Source: G958295645 sp965242735
Lineage (GTDB): Bacteria; Gemmatimonadota; Gemmatimonadetes; Longimicrobiales; Gaopeijiaceae
Length of the DNA stretch: 64,000 bases
Direction: 5' to 3'
Assembly: GCA_965242735.1 (NCBI GenBank)
Contig: OZ251497.1
Coordinates: forward strand, 3,268,893-3,332,892
Shown: positions 44,324 through 52,821 of the stretch, piece by piece
Layout of the letters: each line of letters starts with the position of its first letter
How positions within the stretch are numbered: the stretch's first letter is position 1
Notes under the pieces: generated by a model
What the model saw: the letters and a program-made list of their open reading frames with translations, nothing else
The model's database searches: none
Told to the model about the DNA's origin: nothing
Position numbers and translations under genes: made by a program

Positions 44324-45717
44324 CCCGGAATGCCCGGCTCGGTCATGCCCCGCACGTCGAGCGCCGCGTCGAGCTGCTCGGGCGCGACCAGTCCCGTCTC
44401 CTCGGCCACTTCGCGCACCGAACGGCCTTCGCGGGCCGCCTTCTTGGCGATCTCGGCGGCGCGGTCGTACCCCAGCGCCGAGTTGAGCGCCGTCGCAATG
44501 GCCGGATTGCGCTCGAGAAGCTCCTTGGCCCGCTCCGGCCGCGCTCGAATCCCCTCCACGCAGCGCTCCGCGAAAGCCGTCGAGGCGTTGGCCAGCAACG
44601 ACACCGACTCCAGCAGCGCGTCGGCGACGACCGGCATCATCACGTTCAGCTCGAAGTTGCTCCGGTGCCCCGCGAACGTCACCGTCGCCGCGTTGCCCGC
44701 CACGCGCACGCACGCCATCATCAACGCCTCGGCCATCACCGGGTTGACCTTGCCCGGCATGATCGAGCTGCCCGGCTGAACCGCCGGCAACTGAATCTCG
44801 GCGATGCCCGACGTCGGGCCGCTCGCCAGCCAGCGCACGTCGTTGGCGATCTTGGTCAGGCTCGTGGCGACCGTGTTGAGCGCGCCCGCGAGCGACACGC
44901 AGGCGTCCTTGGCGCCCTGGGCCTCGAAGTGGTCCTCGGCCTCGCAAAAGTCGAAGCCGTAGCGCGCCGACAGCTTGGCGACCGCGCGCCCGGCAAACTC
45001 CGGATGCGTGTTGATGCCCGTGCCGGTGGCGGTGCCGCCCAAGGGCAGTTCGGCCAAGTCGGCGCACGCGGCGTGCAGGCGGCCCGTCCCCTTCTCCAGC
45101 TGCCGGGCGTATCCTCCGAATTCCTGGCCCAGGCGAACCGGCGTGGCGTCCATGAGGTGCGTCCGTCCCGACTTGACGACGTGGTCGAAGTCGCGCGCCT
45201 TCTTCGCGAGGGCCTCGCGCAGGCGGGCCATGGCGGGCAGCAGCTCGCCCCGGACGGCCGCGACGCAGGCGAGGTGGATCGCCGTCGGAATCGTGTCGTT
45301 CGACGACTGGCCGCAGTTGACGTCGTCGTTGGGATGGACGGGCGGCCCCGCGCCGTCGCCGAGACGCCGGTTCGCGAGCGTCGCGATCACCTCGTTGGCG
45401 TTCATGTTGGTGGACGTGCCCGATCCCGTCTGGAAGACGTCCACGGGGAACTCGGCGTCCCAGTCCCCGCGCCCGACCTCGGCGGCCGCCTCCGCAATCG
45501 CCGAAGCCCGCTCCGGCGCCAACAGCCCCAGTTCGCCGTTCGTCTCGGCGGCCGCCTGCTTGAGACGTCCCATCGCTTCGATGAAGCGCCGCCCGAAGCG
45601 CCGCCCGCTGATGGGAAAGTTCTCGATCGCCCTCTGCGTCTGCGCCCCGTACAGCGCGTCCGCCGGCACCCGGACCTCGCCCAGGGAGTCCCGCTCGATT
45701 CTGAACGATTCGCTCAT
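44305..45717 (-). CDS. fumC: Class II fumarate hydratase
   Basis: A 470-residue fumarase of the aspartase/fumarase superfamily, converting fumarate to malate in the TCA cycle. The signature GSSIMPGKVNPVMAEALMMA (about residues 316-335) contains the catalytic serine loop; QTGSGTSTNMNANEVIA and SGRTHLMDATPVRLGQE form the other active-site regions. Length is normal. The ATG at 45717 follows GGAGG. It is a housekeeping gene that borders the second defence block, whose first remnant begins 63 bases away on the other strand. Confidence 0.92.
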   Translation of the reverse strand: MSESFRIERDSLGEVRVPADALYGAQTQRAIENFPISGRRFGRRFIEAMGRLKQAAAETNGELGLLAPERASAIAEAAAEVGRGDWDAEFPVDVFQTGSGTSTNMNANEVIATLANRRLGDGAGPPVHPNDDVNCGQSSNDTIPTAIHLACVAAVRGELLPAMARLREALAKKARDFDHVVKSGRTHLMDATPVRLGQEFGGYARQLEKGTGRLHAACADLAELPLGGTATGTGINTHPEFAGRAVAKLSARYGFDFCEAEDHFEAQGAKDACVSLAGALNTVATSLTKIANDVRWLASGPTSGIAEIQLPAVQPGSSIMPGKVNPVMAEALMMACVRVAGNAATVTFAGHRSNFELNVMMPVVADALLESVSLLANASTAFAERCVEGIRARPERAKELLERNPAIATALNSALGYDRAAEIAKKAAREGRSVREVAEETGLVAPEQLDAALDVRGMTEPGIPGGERAS

Positions 45718-45779
45718 GCGGCCGCCCTCCGTTTTCGTCAAGGTCGTGCGCCGGACGCGGGTCGCGACGACGACGTCTG

Positions 45780-46875
45780 GTGGCAGCGTCCGGCAGGAAG
45801 GCGCAAATTCTCTTGATGCGCCACGCCATGCAAGTTGCCAAGCCGGGGGGCGGGCGAAGCCCCCGACGCCGCCGCAGTTCGCCGCCGCCCCGGAGCCGCT
45901 CGACGTCGCCCCCGTCCTACGCGCCGGGCGCCCGCGTCGTGGTCCGGGACGCGGAGTGGATCGTGCGGCGCGTGGACTCGACGCCGGACGGCGGCCAGCA
46001 GCTGACGTGCGACGGCATCTCGGAACTCGTGCGCGAGCGCGAGGCGGTTTTCCTGACGCGGCTGGAGCCCGAGATCGAAACGCTGGACCCGGCGCGGACG
46101 CGGCTCGTGCCCGACAAGTCGCCGCAGTTCGCCGACAGCCGGTTGTTCATGGAGAGCCTCCTGCGCCAAGCCGTCCCCAGCGACCGGCGCATCCACGCGG
46201 GCCACTTGGGCGCCATGGACCCTGTGCAGTACCAGCTAGCTCCTGCCCGCCAAGCCCTTGCCCAGCCCCGCCAGCGCATTCTCATTGCCGACGCCGTGGG
46301 GCTCGGCAAGACGCTCGAAGCGGGCGTCCTCGTCAGCGAACTCATAGCGCGCGGACGGGGTCGGCGGATTCTGGTGCTGGCGCTCAAGAGCATGCTGACG
46401 CAGTTCCAAAAGGAGTTCTGGAACCGCTTCACCATTCCCCTGACGCGGCTCGACTCCATCGGCATTCAGCGCGTCCGCCGCCGCATTCCCACCAGGACTT
46501 TCGCGAAAAGGGACTCGTGATTCGCCGCTTCAAGAAGGACCGACTTGGACGCGCTGCAGAAGCTGTTGCCGGGCGCCGTCCAGCGGGCGAAGGAATGGCT
46601 CGAACGGGCAACGGCAGGCGTTCGACGACCGAATGAACGAGCAGCTGAACCGAGAGCTTGCGGCGCTGGAAGAACTCAAGGCGCGCCGCATCGAACAGCT
46701 CGCCCGCAAGCTGGAGCGGTCGCAGAGAGCCGAGGCGTTCAAGGCGCACCAGCGTTCCACCAGCGAGCAGGAGATCGAGCAGATCTTCGACGACTACCTG
46801 GAGTGGGTCGAGGACACGATGACGCTGGAGCGCCAGCCGTACATCAAGGTCGTCTGCGTGATGGTCGGGGGATGA
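45780..46875 (+). pseudogene. drmD: DISARM drmD helicase with a large internal deletion
   Basis: The 5' part (about 45915-46490) matches DrmD-type SNF2 helicases: ARVVVRDAEWIVRRVDSTPDGGQQ, then Walker A LIADAVGLGKTLEAGVL, and VLALKSMLTQFQKEFW. It stops in frame after RVRRRIPT. From about 46495 another frame gives FREKGLVIRRFKKD. From 46633 a third gives the DrmD C-terminus: NEQLNRELAALEELKARRIEQL and FDDYLEWVEDTMTLERQPYIKVV. DrmD is normally around 1000 residues; here perhaps a third remains, with the central helicase motifs deleted and two frame breaks. It cannot act as a helicase. The last codons overlap the MNT gene as ATGA. Confidence 0.75.
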
Positions 46876-47183
46876 GCATCTCCGTGTCCGAGACGGCCCT
46901 GGCGGCGTTTTGCCGGGAGAACGGAATCGCGAAGCTGGCCGTGTTCGGCTCGGCCCTCGAGGACGACTTCGGGCCGAGCAGCGATATCGACGTGCTCGTC
47001 GAATTCGAGCCCCATCGCGTCCCCGGATTGCTGGGCATCGCCGAGCTGGAGTTCGGCTTGGCCCGCATCTTTGGTGGACGCCGGATCGATCTGAGGACAC
47101 CAGAAGACCTGAGTCCGTACTTCAGACAGGATGTTGTGGCCCGTGCGGAGGTTCGCTATCCAGCACCAGCATCGGGCGACTGA
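46872..47183 (+). CDS. MNT-domain minimal nucleotidyltransferase
   Basis: A 103-residue minimal nucleotidyltransferase. KLAVFGSALEDDFGPSSDIDVLVEF carries the GSx(10)DxD catalytic motif, intact. In HEPN-MNT toxin-antitoxin pairs the MNT protein AMPylates and silences a HEPN ribonuclease. No HEPN gene follows: the next 400 bases have no matching frame. It is therefore an orphan, or its partner was lost along with the drmD core. ATG at 46872 overlaps the drmD stop. Confidence 0.8.
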   Translation: MSISVSETALAAFCRENGIAKLAVFGSALEDDFGPSSDIDVLVEFEPHRVPGLLGIAELEFGLARIFGGRRIDLRTPEDLSPYFRQDVVARAEVRYPAPASGD

Positions 47184-47598
47184 TGCGTCCAGATACAACC
47201 GCCGTGGTCACGACGGGTTCCCGAGGCTCCGGCGACGGCAACCTCCGGTTCTCCGTGTGAAAGTCGTGAGCTTCCACGAGATGTGCGAAGACTTCCTCCA
47301 GGCCTTCATGCGGCATACTGGCAATCAGCCGACCACAGACATGGCGCAGGAAGGCGTCACCCTCGTTATCGATAGGTCGCCAAGCCGCTGACATGATGTC
47401 CCTCTTCCGGAGATGGTGGCGTGGAAGTCGGCATCCAAGAAGTCTGACCGTCTATGACAGGAACCGTGGCGTCAAGCCCCGCTCTTGGAAGGTACCGGAA
47501 TCCTGACCGTCGGGTCTGGACATCCCTCGGGACATCGCCACTTGCGAAACGGGACATTCGCCCGGACATTTTGGGCATGCGAAATCGACGCTTCTCCC
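47184..47598. other. Interval between the MNT and Fic genes
   Basis: About 415 bases without a well-supported gene. A minus-strand frame 47122-47394 (90 residues, starting MSAAWRPIDNEGDAFLRHVCG) has a protein-like, acidic first half with LEEVFAHLVEAHDFH but runs into the MNT gene on the opposite strand. It could be a short remnant. No HEPN-like RxxxxH helix pair is seen. The promoter for the Fic gene should lie here. Confidence 0.3.
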
Positions 47599-48978
47599 AT
47601 GACCCCCACGCGCCAAATGACCCAACGCGCCTACCAAACCAGCCACCCCTGGATCAGCTTTTCGCTCAACCTGGACCGGGCGTCGCCGCGGCTCTGGGCC
47701 CTGCTGGGGCAGGCCGTGGCCTTCTGCGAGCAAGTCTCCGGGGCCGTCTTGACGCCTCCGGCCGCCCAGGAGCTCTACCGGACGCACCTCGTCAGGGGGG
47801 CCAGAGCGACCACCGCCATCGAGAACAACACGCTGACCGAGGAACAGGTGCGCGGGGCGCTGGAGGGGACCCTCGACCTGCCGCCGTCGCAGGAGTACTT
47901 GGGACAGGAAGTGGTCAACATTTTGGACGCCTACAACGGCATTCGCGACCAAATTGAGGGCGGGAACGCGCCGCGGCTCACGCGAGAATGGGTCGCCGAC
48001 GCGAACCGGGCCGTGCTCAAGGAGCTGGACGTGCTGCTGCCGGAGGGAGTCGTTCCGGGGGAGGTGCCCACCTTCGTGGTCGGGGTCGGCCGGTATCGGG
48101 GCGCGCCGAGGGAGGACTGCGACTACCTGCTGGACCGTCTCTGCCGGTGGCTGGACGAGGACGACGTGCCGGGTCCCTGGACGAGAGCGGCCGAAAGAGG
48201 CGCGTCCCGATCGGGACCGTCGAAGGCGCCGGACGACGGAACCCCCGCCGACGTGGCCGGCCCGCCGGACAAGGGAGCCCCCGCCAACATGACCGGCCGA
48301 CCGGACACCGCAACGCCTGCTGGCAACGTCTTCCAGGACGACCGCCGCCGCCGCATGGCCGAGGGCATCCTGAAGGCGACGCTCGCCCATCTGTACATTG
48401 CGTGGATTCATCCGTACGGTGACGGCAACGGACGGACGGCGCGCCTCGTCGAGTTCATGCTGCTGGCGCGGGCCGGGATTCCGTTCCCGTCGGCGCATCT
48501 GATGAGCGATCACTTCAACCTGACCCGCAACCGCTACTACCGAGAACTGGACCGGTCCAGCCGGGTCGGCGGCCGAGCGGGCGGCAACGACCGAGGCGAC
48601 GTGTTCGGGTTCGTCGAATACGCCGTGCAGGGGTTCGTGGACGGGCTCGCCGAACAGTGCCGTTACGTCGAAAATGTGCAGATGGCGTTGGCATGGGAGC
48701 ACTTCGTGTTCTACCGATTTCGGCAAGAAAGGCAGACGCCGGCCGCGCGCCGCCGCAGGGAAGTCGTGCTGGCGTTGTCCCATCGCGACGAACCGGTCCG
48801 AAAGCGCCGCGTGCTGTCGCTCACGCCGGAGGTGGCGCGCATGTACGCCGAGAAGACATACAAGACGCTGACTCGCGACCTCAACTGGCTGGTTGACGCC
48901 GACCTCGTCGCAAGGGGGCCGGAGGGCTACCGGGCGCACAAGGAGCAGATAAAGGCGTTTCGGGACCGGGGAGACTGA
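47599..48978 (+). CDS. Fic-family adenylyltransferase with self-inhibitory helix
   Basis: A 459-residue Fic protein, which transfers AMP (or another phosphate group) to target proteins. The core motif is WIHPYGDGNGRTARLVEF near residue 275, with catalytic histidine and all phosphate-binding residues present. The inhibitory (S/T)xxxE(G/N) helix is TTAIENNTLTEEQ near residue 72, placing it in the N-terminal-inhibition class. A C-terminal winged helix follows. Between residues ~200 and 245 is a low-complexity insert made of about three 12-residue repeats (TPADVAGPPD, APANMTGRPD). It lies in what was the DISARM operon, three bases before the methyltransferase remnant, and is intact while its neighbours are not. 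Confidence 0.87.
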   Translation: MTPTRQMTQRAYQTSHPWISFSLNLDRASPRLWALLGQAVAFCEQVSGAVLTPPAAQELYRTHLVRGARATTAIENNTLTEEQVRGALEGTLDLPPSQEYLGQEVVNILDAYNGIRDQIEGGNAPRLTREWVADANRAVLKELDVLLPEGVVPGEVPTFVVGVGRYRGAPREDCDYLLDRLCRWLDEDDVPGPWTRAAERGASRSGPSKAPDDGTPADVAGPPDKGAPANMTGRPDTATPAGNVFQDDRRRRMAEGILKATLAHLYIAWIHPYGDGNGRTARLVEFMLLARAGIPFPSAHLMSDHFNLTRNRYYRELDRSSRVGGRAGGNDRGDVFGFVEYAVQGFVDGLAEQCRYVENVQMALAWEHFVFYRFRQERQTPAARRRREVVLALSHRDEPVRKRRVLSLTPEVARMYAEKTYKTLTRDLNWLVDADLVARGPEGYRAHKEQIKAFRDRGD

Positions 48979-48981
48979 TCG

Positions 48982-49775
48982 ATGGCCCTAGAAGCCGCCG
49001 CGACCTTCGCCGGAATCCACAACGAGAACGAGTTCTACAGCCACCACTACCTGTCGGAAATCTTCGTCGGCGACATCAAGGAAACGATCAAGCGCTGGCG
49101 GGACAACGCAACGCACCGCGCGCCTCACGCGCCGCGGCCCGCGCCCCACACGGCTCTCCGCGCATTGGCGAAGGATTACGGCCGGTTTCGCGACGCATTC
49201 GAGCGACGGGCGGACCGGCGGACGGGCCTCCAGCAGACAAGCCACCAAATCCACGCTGACCAGATCAAACGCCAGCACCAGTGGTTCCGCCGCCTGCTCG
49301 GCACTCTGGGGTACGAAGCCGACTGGGACCCGGCCAACTTGCCGCTCGACGACGACATCGAGATCCCCGTCCTGTGCGCCGCTGGCCGAAGCAGCGCGGG
49401 CGCGCCGCAGCTGCTGGTCCTGGAAGCGTACGACGCGAGCGCGGAGGGCGACGATCCCCTGTCCATCAAGCTCCATCCGGCCCAGTTCCTCGGCGAGGCG
49501 CCTCCGCCGGCGACGCTGCGAAAGGAACGCTCGCCCGCCGCGATCTGCCCGATCCCGAACCCGGCCACGAACTGGCCGACGCCGCGGGCAAGGTCGTGGC
49601 CCACGCGGAACTGGCTTGGCCCGGCCGGCGGGTCGCGCTGTTGCTCCCGGACCAGGAACATCACAGGATGCACTACGAGAGATCGGGCTGGCACGTCTTG
49701 ACAGCAGAACCGAAGGGACTGGCCGCCCTCGTCGACACGCTCGCCCAAGCCCTCGCCGGCCCCAACCGTCCATGA
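48982..49775 (+). pseudogene. DISARM-type methyltransferase 5' fragment joined to the 3' end of another large gene
   Basis: The first ~175 residues (from ATG 48982) match the N-terminus of the large PglX/DrmMI-like methyltransferases: MALEAAATFAGIHNENEFYS and HYLSEIFVGDIKETIKRW, then PVLCAAGRSSAGAPQLLVLEAY and LHPAQFLGEAPPP. At about 49510 homology ends and the frame degrades. In another frame, 49517-49775 gives RRDLPDPEPGHELADAAGKVV, AELAWPGRRVALLLPDQE and GWHVLTAEP, which looks like the C-terminal end of a large helicase-type protein, perhaps drmA or drmB. A deletion of several kilobases best explains it. All catalytic methyltransferase motifs are gone. Confidence 0.65.
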
Positions 49776-49788
49776 AAGGCGCGCCACG

Positions 49789-51531
49789 ATGATCCGCCGC
49801 GTCACCGTCCGCAACTTCAAGCGCTTCGACGAGCAGACGTTCGAGCTTGCCGACTCGGTGGTGCTCGCGGGCCCCAACAACGCCGGCAAGTCCACCCTGC
49901 TGCAGGCGATTGGGACCTGGAAGATGGGCATCGCCCGGTGGACCGCCCGACGCGGAGCGGGCGGCGCCAGCGGCGCGGTCAAGCGGTCCGGAGTCTCGAT
50001 CACGCGAGGCGAGCTGACGGCGACGCCCCTTCGGGAGATGAACCTTCTTTGGCGCGACCGCCGAGTCACGCGCACGACAAGTGAAGCAAGGCCGCCCGGC
50101 ACGCGCAGGCTGATCGAGATCGTCATCGAGGGAGGCGGAGCCGGCGGTCGCGGCCGCGCCGGCGGCTCTTCCGAGGCCGTCGCCGAGGCCCCTTGGAAGT
50201 GCGGCCTGGAGTTCCAGTACGCGAACCCGGAGATGGTCTACGTGCGGCCCCGGGGCGCAAAGCAGCTCGACAGCGAAAGCATTCGCAACTTTCCGCCGCA
50301 GCAAGCCGCAGATCTGGAAGTCGTGCACGTCCCGCCGCTGGTCGGCGTGCAGCGAGACGAGCCCCGCGTGGACAAGGGGATGCAAGACCTTCTTGTAGGA
50401 CAGGGACAAGCCGGAGGCATCCTGCGCAACCTCTTGCTGGAAGCGGCCGAGAAGGAGAACGGCGATTGGGACGCGCTGGTCGAACATGTCCGCGCCCTGT
50501 TCGGGATCTGCTTGCGGAAGCCCGTCTACTCCCCAGCCCAGCCGTACATCTTGTGCGAATACGACGAACCGAAGGGATCCGGTCGCCCCTTGGACTTGGC
50601 CAACGCCGGCAGCGGCACCCTCCAAGTCGTCCTCCTGCTCGCATTCCTCCATGCGCGCCCGGCGTCGGTGATCCTGCTCGACGAACCCGACGCGCACCAG
50701 CACGTCGTCCTGCAGAAGCAAGTGTACGGCCTGCTCCGCAAAGTGGCTCGGGAGCGCGGCGGGCAAGTCGTCCTGGCCACGCACTCCGAAGTCGTCCTGG
50801 ACGCCACGGCTCCGGAACGCGTGTTGAGCTTCTACGGCGACCAGTATCGCGCCCTGGCGACGCCCACGGAACGCGACCAACTTCGCGAAGCCCTCAAGCG
50901 ACTGACGACCACCGATCTGCTTCTGGGACAAGAGGTCGGCGCCGTCCTGTACGTCGAGAACGAGTCGGACGAACGCATCTTGAAGGAGTGGGCGGACATC
51001 CTGGACCATCCCGCCCGTCGCTTCCTCGCGCGGCCCTTCGTCCACCACTTGGCGGGCAGCAACATCAAGGACGCCAAGGACCACTTCTTCGCTCTGCGAG
51101 CGGCATTTCCGGACATCCGGGCAGCGTGCCTTCTGGACGGCGACAACAAGAACAAGCCGGACGCCGAGACGACTCAGGCCGGCATGAAGGCGCTTCGCTG
51201 GCGGCGCTACGAGATCGAGAACTACCTGCTCCAGCCGAAGACCGTCGAGCGCTTCGTCGATCTTCCTCTGCACCGCAAGCTCGTGCGGAACGCCTTCGAC
51301 AAACAGGTTCCCGTCGGCACCGACTACTTCGGCGATCATCCGGCGCTGTCGCGGGTCAAGGCGAGCAGCGAGTTTCTCGTGCCGTTGCTGGAGGAAGTCG
51401 GTGCGCCGACTCCCAAGCGCGACCTCTTTTTGCTGGCCGCCGCCATGAAACCCGAGGAGATTCACCCCGAGGTGATCGAGAAGCTGGACGTCATCGCGAA
51501 GACGCTCAATCCGCCGGAGATCGATTTGTGA
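49789..51531 (+). CDS. OLD-like ATPase-TOPRIM nuclease (single chain)
   Basis: A 580-residue OLD-family protein combining an SMC-like ATPase with a TOPRIM nuclease. Walker A is LAGPNNAGKSTLLQAI (about residue 30), signature-like ANAGSGTLQVVLLLA, Walker B ASVILLDEPDAHQHV near 300, and the H-loop LATHSEVVLDA. The TOPRIM part has LYVENESDERILKEW near 390 and ACLLDGDNKNK near 448. OLD nucleases give phage exclusion, alone or with a helicase (Gabija). No GajB-like helicase adjoins. It starts 13 bases after the DISARM remnant and precedes the cas operon, so it may have been a DISARM cargo gene. Confidence 0.85.
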   Translation: MIRRVTVRNFKRFDEQTFELADSVVLAGPNNAGKSTLLQAIGTWKMGIARWTARRGAGGASGAVKRSGVSITRGELTATPLREMNLLWRDRRVTRTTSEARPPGTRRLIEIVIEGGGAGGRGRAGGSSEAVAEAPWKCGLEFQYANPEMVYVRPRGAKQLDSESIRNFPPQQAADLEVVHVPPLVGVQRDEPRVDKGMQDLLVGQGQAGGILRNLLLEAAEKENGDWDALVEHVRALFGICLRKPVYSPAQPYILCEYDEPKGSGRPLDLANAGSGTLQVVLLLAFLHARPASVILLDEPDAHQHVVLQKQVYGLLRKVARERGGQVVLATHSEVVLDATAPERVLSFYGDQYRALATPTERDQLREALKRLTTTDLLLGQEVGAVLYVENESDERILKEWADILDHPARRFLARPFVHHLAGSNIKDAKDHFFALRAAFPDIRAACLLDGDNKNKPDAETTQAGMKALRWRRYEIENYLLQPKTVERFVDLPLHRKLVRNAFDKQVPVGTDYFGDHPALSRVKASSEFLVPLLEEVGAPTPKRDLFLLAAAMKPEEIHPEVIEKLDVIAKTLNPPEIDL

Positions 51532-51642
51532 GGGGACGCTATACACTGACTACCCATGGTGCCATTCTCGCGCCGAGTATACACTAGGCGTCCCATACGG
51601 GATGCCCGTAGTGCAACCACCCTCCACTATGGAGAACGAAGC

Positions 51643-52821
51643 ATGAAAGACCTTCTGATCGACGCACTGAACGATGCTGCGTTCATTCGGGCGCGTGCCG
51701 AACTCCAACCTGCCGCAGGCAGGGGGGAACCCGTGATCCCCGCGCGGTACCCCGAAGCCAAGAGGTGGGACTCCAATACCCAGAAGGAGGTGAACACGCC
51801 TTTCTGCTGGGCTGAACGGGACGGCAAACGAACCGTCGTGCTGTCGTCTTGGGGAGCCGAGGCCCATGCAATGGCCGACGCCCTCGACGGTGCCAACGTG
51901 TTCGCTCCACAGCTGGTCGTGGACTTCAAGGACCACCCGTATACCTCGCGCCTCGGCCTGAAGACTCTCGGTTCCCGACAGCTCTCCCACCGCTACGCCA
52001 GTGCCGAGGTTCGCGACTCTCTCTTGGAAGGCGAGCAGTTCGCAAGTAGCGCGAAGGGCAAGGATATCCTGGCGGCCAGACCGGAGTCGGACTGCCAGGC
52101 ACTCTATAGGCACGACCCGTTCGCGATTCTGTGTGGTGGCTGGAACAGTCACTCCGACATGTCTTCCGAAAAGGCTCCCAAGTTCGGTCGCATGATCGTC
52201 GCAGCGGTTCGAGCGCACGGAGCAGAGCCCTTCTTGGCCGCCCCCGTCAAGACGGACACCCTGCGGATACCCAAGGAGATCGATATGCACGCCCTTTGCT
52301 ACAAGGGCCGATTCGGCAAGAAAGACAAGAGGCCGAGCACCTACGGGTACGGCAGCGTCACTCAAAAAGACGGACCTCGGGACGCGGCGATTACAATGTC
52401 CCACGCAGTCTTCACATGGACGCTCTCGTTGCAGGCGTTGCGGGACCTTCGGTTCGGCGACTGGACCGACGAGCAAGCCGACGCGGCGCGCAGAGCCCTG
52501 CTGGGGCTGGCGCTCGTGATGCTTGCCCGACGGTTCGAGCAGGGATTCCATCTCCGGTCGACGTGCGATCTCACGGTGGTCAAGTCCGGCGTCGAGCGCA
52601 TCGACAGGGCGACGCTGGGCAACGAGGCACCGCGCACGTCGCCGTTGGCGTTGAGTTCGGGCGAAGCCGAGAAGTTTCTGGCCAAGGCGGTCCAGGACGC
52701 CAACGAGCTGGACGCCGGCTGGGCCGAAAGCGACATCGTGCTTGACCCCGACCCGGCTTGGCTCAAGAAAGTTCTGGACAAGGCCGACGAGTTGGACAAG
52801 ACCGAAGAGCTGCCGTCATGA
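51643..52821 (+). CDS. csb1: Type I-G CRISPR Cas7 backbone protein (Csb1)
   Basis: A 392-residue Csb1/Cas7g protein that forms the backbone along the crRNA. Family segments seen: ARAELQPAAGRGEPVIPARYP near the start, SLLEGEQFASSAKGKDILAA, DPFAILCGGWNSH, and RLGNEAPRTSPLAL-like DRATLGNEAPRTSP. The ATG at 51643 follows GGAGAACG at normal spacing. Its stop overlaps the csb2 start (ATGA). It is the first gene of a compact four-gene effector operon. Confidence 0.9.
   Translation: MKDLLIDALNDAAFIRARAELQPAAGRGEPVIPARYPEAKRWDSNTQKEVNTPFCWAERDGKRTVVLSSWGAEAHAMADALDGANVFAPQLVVDFKDHPYTSRLGLKTLGSRQLSHRYASAEVRDSLLEGEQFASSAKGKDILAARPESDCQALYRHDPFAILCGGWNSHSDMSSEKAPKFGRMIVAAVRAHGAEPFLAAPVKTDTLRIPKEIDMHALCYKGRFGKKDKRPSTYGYGSVTQKDGPRDAAITMSHAVFTWTLSLQALRDLRFGDWTDEQADAARRALLGLALVMLARRFEQGFHLRSTCDLTVVKSGVERIDRATLGNEAPRTSPLALSSGEAEKFLAKAVQDANELDAGWAESDIVLDPDPAWLKKVLDKADELDKTEELPS

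Noticed and set aside
46872..47598. Complete HEPN-MNT toxin-antitoxin pair
   Set aside because: The MNT gene is clear but no downstream or upstream frame carries a HEPN RxxxxH helix.
49789..51531. Gabija system (OLD nuclease GajA with helicase GajB)
   Set aside because: No UvrD-like helicase gene adjoins either OLD-like gene.
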